Source: CG1-02-35-72 sp036170135 (GTDB lineage: Bacteria > Bacteroidota > Bacteroidia > Flavobacteriales > Flavobacteriaceae). From it: 5,944 nucleotides of DNA. Location: contig JAVHOP010000150.1 in assembly GCA_036170135.1 (NCBI GenBank), positions 1-5,944 on the forward strand. Reading direction: 5' to 3'. Below, in pieces: positions 1 to 5,900 of the stretch. The position numbers were made by a program, and so were the translations under genes. The notes beneath the pieces were generated by a model, which was given only the letters and a program-made list of their open reading frames with translations, did not search any database and was not told the origin of the DNA. Positions within the stretch are counted from its first letter, which is position 1. Each line of letters opens with the position of its first letter.

Positions 1-576
1 TTAAATGATAGTTTTAAAAATAAGTTGTAAATCGGTTAAAAACGTACTTTGTTGGTGGTAATCTAAATTGATTTGATTTTTTATTGAAATCATATAATCC
101 ATAAAATAAGTTTCCGGGTCGTTTTGTTGTGCAAGAAGTTCACATTCATTCCAAAATCTTAATGAAGCCGCTCCGGTTATACCCGGTTTATAATTGAGTA
201 CCTTTAAATGTTCGGATTTGTAATGGTTAACATATTGTCGCAATTCTGGTCTGGGACCAACAAAACTCATATTGCCAATTAATACATTGACAAGTTGTGG
301 CAATTCGTCGAATTTATATTTGCGCAAATAGTAGCCCACTTTGGTAATGCGCGGGTCGTGGTTGCCGATGGTTAATAACCCTAATTTTTCTGAACCATCT
401 CTCATCGTTTTAAATTTATAGATGTTAAATTCAGTATTAAATTGCCCAACTCTTTTTTGCTTGTAAATTATCGAACCTTTATCAGCTATTTTTATCGCTA
501 AAGCGATACACAATAAAAGCGGGCTTAACACAATTAATCCGGATAACGAAAAAATAATATCAAAGAGGCGTTTCAT
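1..576 (-). CDS. PglC/WcaJ-type initiating sugar-phosphate transferase (small monotopic phosphoglycosyl transferase)
   Basis: This 191-residue protein is complete: ATG at 576, TAA in the first three bases of the window. It belongs to the bacterial sugar transferase family, which moves a sugar-1-phosphate from a UDP-sugar onto undecaprenyl phosphate at the inner face of the cytoplasmic membrane, the first step of many exopolysaccharide, capsule and glycoprotein-glycan pathways. The N-terminal KRLFD (2-6) leads into a hydrophobic stretch (about 7-30) expected to form the re-entrant membrane helix. Next come QKRVG (40-44), YKFKTM (53-58), the catalytic Asp-Glu pair D90-E91 in DELPQL, GPRPE (107-111) and PGITG (131-135). 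Its length matches the minimal PglC-like class, so it lacks the extra membrane domain of WbaP/WcaJ. Eight A residues precede the ATG, as is usual in Bacteroidota. It is the third gene of the run after the kinase and nucleotidyltransferase. The sugar it uses cannot be read from the sequence. Confidence 0.95.
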   Translation of the reverse strand: MKRLFDIIFSLSGLIVLSPLLLCIALAIKIADKGSIIYKQKRVGQFNTEFNIYKFKTMRDGSEKLGLLTIGNHDPRITKVGYYLRKYKFDELPQLVNVLIGNMSFVGPRPELRQYVNHYKSEHLKVLNYKPGITGAASLRFWNECELLAQQNDPETYFMDYMISIKNQINLDYHQQSTFLTDLQLIFKTII

Positions 577-605
577 TTTTTTTTGGTTAAGTTTTATTCT
601 ATGAA

Positions 606-629
606 AGTAACAATACTAAAAATGTTACT
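606..629 (-). promoter_or_regulatory. Intergenic hairpin before the sugar transferase
   Basis: The arms AGTAACA (606-612) and TGTTACT (623-629) are perfect 7-bp inverted repeats around a 10-nt loop. They lie in the 78-bp gap between the nucleotidyltransferase stop and the sugar transferase ATG. No strong U-tract follows in the direction of transcription, so it is not a convincing intrinsic terminator. It could be a weak attenuator, an operator or an RNA-stability element. A chance hairpin in AT-rich DNA is also possible. Confidence 0.35.
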
Positions 630-654
630 CACTTTTACTGGTTTGAAAAATAGT

Positions 655-1752
655 TTAAGTCCTGTTTTTATAAGATCTTAAATGTTGACCGTACCAAGCA
701 CGATTACTGATGCGTCTGTAAATATACAAACGAACTTTCTTATGGTAAAAAGCCTGAAAAATTGTTTTTGGATAATGCATAAACCGCACCGAAAAGTAGG
801 TCAGCTCATTTACTAAGCGATTCATTTTAGGAAAATTGATACTCAATTGATATCGCCACATTAAAAACTTCAGCCATTTGGTTTCGATTATTTGAATATG
901 GTAGGCATTATAAATCAGCTGAATCAATTTTAAGTATAGATTTTTACGATAAAAAACAGGTTTATACTGTGATAATGTCAACAAGACCTCTGGTTTAAAC
1001 GATAATGTAAATCCGTCATAAAATTGCCGCATCATAATTTTACCTTTTAAAAAGCCACTGTCATTAATTTGGGTATTCATCATATTATGAATGGCTTGAT
1101 GCGGATAACTCGGCACAAAAAATCCATTTATCAGCAATTTATCTTCAAAAATTTCACGATAAGTTAAAGTCTCCTTATAAGGGTTGGCAATAATCGCCCA
1201 ATGAATTTCGACTGCTGCAATGAGATTGGGATTCACCAAGCGCGGATAATGTTTTGAGTTGTCTTGTTCGCTCAAAATAAAAGGTCCTTTTGGTTGATAT
1301 CCTTCTAAAATTAAGGTATCTGCTACTTTTTGTATTTGATTTTTAGCAACCAAAAAATCAATATCACCTACTAATCGTTCGCCAACATCTTGGTACAAAT
1401 TTTCTAACAAATAAGCAGTTCCTTTTAAAAAAATGGGCTGGATATGATGTTTGTTTAACAAAATTTGAAGCGCTTTAGCCTGATTGATAATTGCTAGATT
1501 CCGATCGCGATTTAATTGCGTCAACGTGGCGGCATAATCTACCAAGTCTTTTGGTAAAAAACCGAGCAAATCAGCGCGCTTTAAATTGAGATATAAGGCT
1601 TGAAATACCATGTGACCCGAGCTAATTTGAACGAGTTTATCCCAATTTAAGTCGCCGGCTGTCAATTGCTTTTTTATAGCTACTTTCCTTTTGGGATATT
1701 GACTTAGCGATAAAACTTCGCCAATAAAATATAAAGCTTGTTTATAGGTCAT
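655..1752 (-). CDS. Nucleotidyltransferase family protein (NTP_transf_5 / PF14907-like)
   Basis: With the ATG at 1752 the protein has 365 residues. A TTG at 1770 would add six residues and lengthen the overlap with the upstream gene; neither start has a clear ribosome binding site, so the ATG is preferred. The fold is indicated by KGTAYL (110-115), then RLVGDIDFLV (126-135), where D130 and D132 match the paired metal-binding aspartates of the polymerase-beta nucleotidyltransferase superfamily, and EIHW (182-185), a likely third acidic position. The N-terminal 100 residues are mostly helical. The C-terminal part (from about 260) is rich in aromatic and basic residues, with no recognisable domain. 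Members of this family sit in exopolysaccharide and lasso-peptide clusters, often beside HprK-like kinases, as here. The start overlaps the kinase stop by 11 bp, suggesting translational coupling and a joint role. The donor nucleotide or sugar and the acceptor are unknown. The family call is firm; the function is inference. Confidence 0.85.
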   Translation of the reverse strand: MTYKQALYFIGEVLSLSQYPKRKVAIKKQLTAGDLNWDKLVQISSGHMVFQALYLNLKRADLLGFLPKDLVDYAATLTQLNRDRNLAIINQAKALQILLNKHHIQPIFLKGTAYLLENLYQDVGERLVGDIDFLVAKNQIQKVADTLILEGYQPKGPFILSEQDNSKHYPRLVNPNLIAAVEIHWAIIANPYKETLTYREIFEDKLLINGFFVPSYPHQAIHNMMNTQINDSGFLKGKIMMRQFYDGFTLSFKPEVLLTLSQYKPVFYRKNLYLKLIQLIYNAYHIQIIETKWLKFLMWRYQLSINFPKMNRLVNELTYFSVRFMHYPKTIFQAFYHKKVRLYIYRRISNRAWYGQHLRSYKNRT

Positions 1753-2884
1753 TGTTAAAAAGGTTGTCAACCGTATGATACATCAACTCGGTATCCGAAT
1801 AAGTTAATTGATAGCAAGGCATCGTTATAAACCAATCTAAAAATTGTTGTGCATTTTTGGACTCTGGTGACAACCAAGCATCGGGAATTAAGTGTTGGAA
1901 AGCAAGTTCTTGAGATATTTTTTCACACTTTAAATCAAATTTTTTATCGTATTTCACAAAAACCAGGGCTTTACAAGGCAAGTGTTCAATTTGATTTTTT
2001 TGAGTTGTATTAGGTGCTAAATAATGAACTTTTTTATTCAGATTTACAAAATGGTATTGTTCCGTTTTATCGAGTTTTGGATAAAATGGCAATAATGTCG
2101 ATACCGCATTTTCTTTAATTGATATTGCCGCCGGAAAATAATAAACTTGTTGACTATCAGCTAACACCGGAACAAAATCATCTGCCAATAAATTGTACCC
2201 TTTTGCCATTAATAAGGCGGCAAGTGTGCTCTTGCCGTTGCCTGAATCGCCCATAAAAAGAACACTATTTTTTCCATCGCTTAAAGCGGAAGCGTGAAAA
2301 ACGCCCATCCATTCCGATTCTGGTTTACCGTATAACTTTTCAATTAAACACATCGAAAATTTACCTTGAAAATATTCAATTTCAGTTTTTTGCCAAATTC
2401 CAATGGGCTTCATATCAACCCAAAAAACGATGTTTTCATCCTGTAAAGACACCTCAAATTCGGAATTAAAATCGGTTTCGGCAACGCTTAAATAATCGAA
2501 TTTAGGACAGATTAAAAAGGCGAGTACCTCGGTTTTAAAAGAAGCCTTTACAACTAGATGTCCTATTTTGTAAAATTTTACAACTGCATGCTCTTGATTA
2601 TTTTTATAAGTATTTAAAGCATTTGCTATAACTGGTTTAGGTTTGTTTAAGTTTAAAATTAAATGATAAGTAGCGCTTAATAAATCATTGCTTTTTGATT
2701 TAGACAAACTTAAAGTGTCTTTACACCAAATCCTGAGAAAATCATCTTGCGCGCCTTGGCTGATAAGTTCAATTAATTTTGCTGTTTGAGGTGCTACCAA
2801 AACATACGAATTAGTGGCTTTAAACCAAAGAATACTTTGGTGTGTAAGCGGTTTAATTAAAATGTTGGGAGGTTTAAGTTGCAT
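1742..2884 (-). CDS. HprK-like P-loop kinase (HPr kinase/phosphorylase-related)
   Basis: Using the ATG at 2884 (a GAG lies 4 nt upstream) the protein has 380 residues. A TTG at 2935 would add 17 residues and is less likely. The core resembles the catalytic domain of HPr kinase: H197 in FHASAL, the Walker A loop GDSGNGKST (212-220), then GYNLLADDFVPV (229-240), where D235-D236 match the paired aspartates after the P-loop of HprK. The N-terminal HprK domain is absent. Instead, residues about 1-80 may be a small PqqD-like region (strand-rich SYVLVAPQT, then helices), followed by a beta-rich linker (about 100-175). Proteins like this phosphorylate substrates other than HPr and occur in exopolysaccharide and RiPP clusters. 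The overlap with the nucleotidyltransferase gene points to a shared substrate. It is not a true HprK of carbon catabolite control. PEP carboxykinase-like ATPases share the same fold, so the alternative label is a generic HprK/PEPCK-fold ATPase. Confidence 0.85.
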   Translation of the reverse strand: MQLKPPNILIKPLTHQSILWFKATNSYVLVAPQTAKLIELISQGAQDDFLRIWCKDTLSLSKSKSNDLLSATYHLILNLNKPKPVIANALNTYKNNQEHAVVKFYKIGHLVVKASFKTEVLAFLICPKFDYLSVAETDFNSEFEVSLQDENIVFWVDMKPIGIWQKTEIEYFQGKFSMCLIEKLYGKPESEWMGVFHASALSDGKNSVLFMGDSGNGKSTLAALLMAKGYNLLADDFVPVLADSQQVYYFPAAISIKENAVSTLLPFYPKLDKTEQYHFVNLNKKVHYLAPNTTQKNQIEHLPCKALVFVKYDKKFDLKCEKISQELAFQHLIPDAWLSPESKNAQQFLDWFITMPCYQLTYSDTELMYHTVDNLFNNDL

Positions 2885-3015
2885 GAATCTCAATATTATT
2901 GTAAATGTAATGAATAATATCAGCTTGTTTGCCAATCAATAAACGGGTTTAAAAACGCAATAATCATCAAGCTAATAACCACGCTATTTTTTAAAGAGCA
3001 ATATCGGTAAAAAAT
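2885..3015 (-). other. umuC-kinase spacer with possible weak promoter
   Basis: This 131-bp AT-rich gap separates the SOS genes from the kinase run. On the minus strand a TACATTTA box (2901-2908) partly matches the Bacteroidota -7 element TAnnTTTG, with a TTG about 23 bp upstream (2933-2935). It is a poor match, so read-through from umuC remains possible. No clear terminator hairpin follows umuC. Confidence 0.25.
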
Positions 3016-4275
3016 CTAAACCTTAATGCTGATAATTTCGTTGATATTGGTGGTGTAACGCGGTGATAATTGCTCTTGATTCATTTTCCATTGACGCCCT
3101 AAATCTTGACCGCCAAATTTCACTTTATTTTGTCCGATGCTATTATTCAGCCTATCTACCGTTTCCATCAAAGCCTCGTGTTTGGGGTTTTCTTGTGTAA
3201 ATAAGGTGTATTGTTTGATATTTTTTGGTGTCAAACCCATAACCAAAACGCCGGCTTTTTTATACTGATAACCTTCCTTAAAAATTTCTTTTAAACCCAT
3301 TGTAGCAATCTTTACCAAGTCAATACTCGAGTTAGTTGGATAAGGCGTTTTTATAACCATACTTTTGCTGTACTGTTGTAAATCTCTTCTGTGAAAATTG
3401 GTCTGCACAAAAACTAAAAGCATATTGCAATGTGAATTTTGTTTTCGCAATTTTTCGGCACAACTTATTGCAAATGTCGATACCCGTTCTTTAACCTGAT
3501 TAAAATCGGTGTACATTTTTTCGAAAGAACGTGTGGTAGCAATGTTTTTTTTTGACTTAACCAACTCTAAATCTAATGTAGAAACGCCTTCTAATTCTTT
3601 TTTTAATCGCAAGCCAACCACGCTCATACGTTGCTTTACCCAAGCGTCTGGAAGGTTTACAAAATCTAATGCGGTGTTGATATGAATTGTTTTTAGGCGT
3701 TTAGCATGTTGTTTGCCAATGCCCCAAACATCTTCAATTTTAAGCCATTTCAACGCTTTGATTCGTTTTTCATCGGAATCTATTACGTAAACACCTTTGG
3801 TAGCTTTGGGAAATTTTTTGGCAATTCTATTCGCTACTTTTGCTAGTGCTTTTGTTGACGCAAAACCAACACTTACCGGAATGCCCGTGCTTTTAACTAC
3901 TTTATTTTTAATTTGGAGTCCGTATTGGTTTAAATTCACATATTTAAAACCATCAAATTTAAGGAAGGCTTCGTCAACAGAATAGATTTCAATTTCGGGT
4001 GTAAACCCCGATAAAATCCGCATCACGCGCGTACTCATATCGCCGTAAAGCGCATAATTTGAGGAGAATACTTTGATGTGTTGCTGCTCAAAAACAGTTT
4101 TAAATTTAAAAGCGGGAGCTCCCATGGGGATTCCTAGTTTTTTAGCTTCATTACTGCGCGCAATTACGCAACCATCGTTGTTTGAGAGCACTACAATGGG
4201 CGTTTGTTGCAAGTCGGGTCGAAACACGCGCTCGCACGAAGCGTAAAAATTATTGCAATCTACTAAAGCAAACAT
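3016..4275 (-). CDS. umuC: Y-family DNA polymerase V catalytic subunit UmuC
   Basis: This 419-residue protein matches the usual UmuC length and is intact. UmuC, with a dimer of cleaved UmuD and activated RecA, forms DNA polymerase V, which copies past DNA lesions during the SOS response at the cost of mutations. The palm carries D6 in LVDCNNFYASCE and D101-E102 in SVDEAF, the metal-binding acidic residues; Y11 is the steric-gate residue that excludes ribonucleotides. A helix-hairpin-helix-like segment (DVWGIGKQHAKRLK, 182-195) marks the thumb, and the little-finger domain follows (about 245-350). QYTLF (355-359) fits the QxxLF beta-clamp-binding motif at nearly the place of QLNLF in E. coli UmuC. 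The C-terminus LSPRYTT (403-409) is typical of UmuC and not of DinB/Pol IV. The ATG immediately follows the umuD TAG stop with no spacer and no ribosome binding site of its own, so translation is probably coupled. Confidence 0.97.
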   Translation of the reverse strand: MFALVDCNNFYASCERVFRPDLQQTPIVVLSNNDGCVIARSNEAKKLGIPMGAPAFKFKTVFEQQHIKVFSSNYALYGDMSTRVMRILSGFTPEIEIYSVDEAFLKFDGFKYVNLNQYGLQIKNKVVKSTGIPVSVGFASTKALAKVANRIAKKFPKATKGVYVIDSDEKRIKALKWLKIEDVWGIGKQHAKRLKTIHINTALDFVNLPDAWVKQRMSVVGLRLKKELEGVSTLDLELVKSKKNIATTRSFEKMYTDFNQVKERVSTFAISCAEKLRKQNSHCNMLLVFVQTNFHRRDLQQYSKSMVIKTPYPTNSSIDLVKIATMGLKEIFKEGYQYKKAGVLVMGLTPKNIKQYTLFTQENPKHEALMETVDRLNNSIGQNKVKFGGQDLGRQWKMNQEQLSPRYTTNINEIISIKV

Positions 4276-4725
4276 CTAAACTGATTTTATAACGGTGGTT
4301 ACCATGCCCCAAATAACAAAATCGTTATCGGCAGTAACTTTTATGGGCTTGTATTTTTCATTTTCGGCAATAAGCCAAATCAAATCCTGTTCTATTTTAA
4401 TGCGCTTTACGGTGAATTCTCCGTCTATAAAACACACGGCAATCTTGCCGTCTCTAGGTTCTAAGCTTTTGTCTATAATCAACAAGTCGCCATTGTTTAA
4501 ACCTGCATTAATCATAGAATCACCTTTAACTCGGCCGTAAAAGGTCGCTTCTTTATTCTTGATAAATTCTTTATTTAAATCGATTGATAAATCTAAAAAA
4601 TCATCGGCAGGACTCGGAAAACCGGCGCTAATACCACCTTCTATAAAAGGCAAAGCTAATTCGGTAGCGGTTTCGGCCGAATAAATATCTAAATTATTCG
4701 CTTTGTGCAGGTTAATAAGTTTCAT
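4276..4725 (-). CDS. umuD: UmuD, self-cleaving SOS protein of DNA polymerase V (S24 peptidase family)
   Basis: This 149-residue protein is the LexA-like partner of UmuC. RecA-ssDNA filaments trigger self-cleavage, and the shortened dimer activates UmuC. The cleavage site is A34-G35 in ISAGFPSPADDF, the nucleophile S70 lies in GDSM, and the general base K107 in FTVKRI. Spacing from Gly to Ser (35) and Ser to Lys (37) is the same as in E. coli UmuD (G25, S60, K97), so cleavage is expected to work. The N-terminal arm before the site is about 34 residues, ten longer than in E. coli. There is no helix-turn-helix DNA-binding domain, which rules out LexA and CI-type repressors. The ATG at 4725 is preceded by five A residues and a strong Bacteroidota promoter. 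The TAG stop abuts the umuC ATG, giving a two-gene umuDC operon. Confidence 0.96.
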   Translation of the reverse strand: MKLINLHKANNLDIYSAETATELALPFIEGGISAGFPSPADDFLDLSIDLNKEFIKNKEATFYGRVKGDSMINAGLNNGDLLIIDKSLEPRDGKIAVCFIDGEFTVKRIKIEQDLIWLIAENEKYKPIKVTADNDFVIWGMVTTVIKSV

Positions 4726-4744
4726 TTTTTGATGTTTATCCTAG

Positions 4745-4773
4745 CAAAGTTACAGATAAAATGAAAACGCCAA
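4745..4773 (-). promoter_or_regulatory. Bacteroidota-type promoter of umuDC
   Basis: On the minus strand a TAACTTTG box (4745-4752) matches the Bacteroidota -7 consensus TAnnTTTG exactly. It is preceded, after 18 bp, by a -33 TTG (4771-4773). Transcription would start near 4739, giving a short leader ahead of the umuD ATG at 4725. The -33 region lies within CAATTG (4771-4776) flanked by AAAAC (4764-4768) and GTTTT (4780-4784), a weak dyad that might be a repressor site. SOS control is expected from the genes but no LexA box is recognised. Confidence 0.7.
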
Positions 4774-4794
4774 TTGAAAGTTTTTGGTAATATT

Positions 4795-4941
4795 TGTGGA
4801 ATTGGTTAACGGTTGAGTGTATGTGCCGTAAGGGATTGTGGGGCTTCACAAATGTTGATGTTTGCACCAAAGTTGAAAGTTTGCAATTTCGTTTCATTAA
4901 TGCACTGCCCCGCAATGTTTTTCAATACAATGTTACGGGTA
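4795..4941. repeat. Repeat-like intergenic sequence between dinD and umuD
   Basis: This stretch of about 147 bp is visibly less AT-rich than the other spacers and has internal structure. GTTGATGTTTGCA (4854-4866) and GTTGAAAGTTTGCA (4872-4885) are near-identical direct repeats 18 bp apart. CAATGTT occurs twice (4913-4919, 4928-4934), enclosed by CCCG (4909-4912) and CGGG (4936-4939). The minus strand has CCCGTAAC at one edge and CCGTTAAC at the other. It begins right at the dinD stop codon. It looks like a dispersed intergenic or cassette-boundary element, but its copy number cannot be judged here, and the ends do not fit the canonical integron attC core. Confidence 0.35.
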
Positions 4942-5820
4942 TTATTCATTTATTTCATTTTCGTTATCGTTTTCTTCGCATTCTTTTAATTTCTGAATAT
5001 CTTTCAGTAATTTTTTATCTTCCGCTTTTAAACGTCTTTCTACTTTTTTTATATCTTCTTCCGCTTCAAGTTCTTCGGGTTTTATTCCTCGTTTTAGCAA
5101 TAGTTCTCTTACGCCTTTGTTGTTTTTTAAATGTTCTGCTATTATTTTTTGTTCACCTTTCAAATTTTCTTTTTGGACGTTGAAATTTGTCAATTCGTTA
5201 GCAAAGTCCTTTGCTTTTATTGTTATTGTAGGCAGAAAATCAGCAAGCGGTCTATTTTCTGGTATCGAAAGTTTATATTTCATTTGGTTGGTATTGCATC
5301 CGCCAAATAAAATTTGGTCTCCTTTACTTCGGATACGTCCGAAACCTTTGTTATCCACTCCACGCTCATATAGCAAACCCGATAATTCCTTTTCTGTTTC
5401 TGTTAATTTTTGTCTGGCTCTTACACGCTCAATTTCATTTATGCGTTTTTCTAATAATTCTTGTTTCCGGGTTTGCAAAGCAAAATAACTCATTGCAAAT
5501 GCAATAGGTTCTTTTTTGGGGTCACCGTTTTGTGCTATCAGATAACAGGCATAACGTGTAAGCATAATATCGTCAATTTCTTTTTCACCACCTTTGGGCA
5601 TTTTAACCTTTTTACTGACACCAAGAAAATGGTCATCTGCCGTTTGACCTGAATTGGCACAAGCGGTTACTGCTTTTTCAATTACTTTGGCGAAGTTTTC
5701 CCACTTTGCATAACCGAGTAATTCTTGCAGTTCACGTGCAAGCCAATATTCCGTTTCATTTTCATTGTGAGCGTATTGCTCAAAACTTTTTTGATATTTT
5801 GCTATTGTTTGTATATCCAT
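4942..5820 (-). CDS. dinD: DNA damage-inducible protein D (DinD), Bro-N domain protein
   Basis: This 292-residue protein (ATG at 5820, TAA at 4942) resembles E. coli DinD along most of its length. Characteristic stretches are LARELQELLGY (27-37), CANSGQTADDHF (54-65), LTRYACYLIAQNGDP (87-101) and YFALQTRKQEL (112-122), which form the Bro-N-like N-terminal domain. FGRIRSKGDQILFGG (160-174) and a lysine/glutamate-rich helical C-terminus (about 215-285) with an acidic tail follow. In E. coli DinD is SOS-induced and inhibits or disassembles RecA filaments; the same role is inferred here and fits the adjacent umuDC. There is no helix-turn-helix and no sign of phage genes around it, although Bro-N domains are common in phage antirepressors. 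A large inverted repeat lies 20 bp upstream. The gene is intact and separated from umuD by a repeat-like spacer, so it is probably its own transcription unit. Confidence 0.92.
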   Translation of the reverse strand: MDIQTIAKYQKSFEQYAHNENETEYWLARELQELLGYAKWENFAKVIEKAVTACANSGQTADDHFLGVSKKVKMPKGGEKEIDDIMLTRYACYLIAQNGDPKKEPIAFAMSYFALQTRKQELLEKRINEIERVRARQKLTETEKELSGLLYERGVDNKGFGRIRSKGDQILFGGCNTNQMKYKLSIPENRPLADFLPTITIKAKDFANELTNFNVQKENLKGEQKIIAEHLKNNKGVRELLLKRGIKPEELEAEEDIKKVERRLKAEDKKLLKDIQKLKECEENDNENEINE

Positions 5821-5839
5821 ATTTTACAATATTTTAAAC

Positions 5840-5873
5840 TTTAATGTTTTCCTGATGTCGGGAAAACATTAAA
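5840..5873. repeat. 13-bp perfect inverted repeat upstream of dinD (candidate operator)
   Basis: The arms TTTAATGTTTTCC (5840-5852) and GGAAAACATTAAA (5861-5873) are exact reverse complements around an 8-bp centre, 20 bp before the dinD start codon. The upstream arm overlaps the weak -7 box proposed for dinD, so the likely transcription start falls inside the palindrome, where a repressor would block it. It could instead be the terminator hairpin of a gene beyond the window, but no clear T-run follows the hairpin on either strand. Confidence 0.6.
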
Positions 5874-5900
5874 CTATTAAATTTTAATAAATTTACCAAA
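5869..5900 (-). promoter_or_regulatory. Possible weak promoter of dinD
   Basis: On the minus strand TTTGG (5896-5900) is followed after 19 bp by TAGTTTAA (5869-5876), a partial match to the Bacteroidota -33/-7 pair TTTG and TAnnTTTG. The weak -7 box and the overlapping palindrome would suit a regulated promoter. Two copies of AAATTTTA (5879-5886 and 5898-5905) lie in the same region. The remaining sequence up to 5944 is AT-rich with no gene seen. Confidence 0.3.

Noticed and set aside
1742..2884. True HPr kinase/phosphorylase of carbon catabolite control, or a complete lasso-peptide cluster
   Set aside because: The HprK N-terminal domain is missing and no HPr gene is nearby. No precursor, lasso cyclase or leader peptidase gene is visible.
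3797..4540. Plus-strand open frames opposite umuC and umuD
   Set aside because: They are antisense shadows of conserved genes, without start signals or family resemblance.
4276..4725. LexA or CI-like repressor instead of UmuD
   Set aside because: The protein has the S24 peptidase domain but no helix-turn-helix, and it is coupled to umuC.
4736..4897. 53-codon minus-strand open frame in the dinD-umuD spacer (ATG 4897, TAA 4736)
   Set aside because: It runs through the repeat-like sequence and the umuD promoter, has no upstream signal, and its translation resembles no protein I recognise. It is probably a by-product of the repeat.
4795..4941. Integron attC site after dinD
   Set aside because: The edges (CCCGTAAC and CCGTTAAC on the minus strand) do not fit the RYYYAAC/GTTRRRY core sites, and no integrase is in the window.
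4794..5183. 129-codon plus-strand open frame
   Set aside because: Much of it is antisense to the dinD 3' end, and its Leu/Phe-rich composition is what antisense of a Lys/Glu-rich gene gives.
5117..5652. Two overlapping plus-strand open frames opposite dinD
   Set aside because: Both lie wholly antisense to a well-supported gene and show no recognisable domain.
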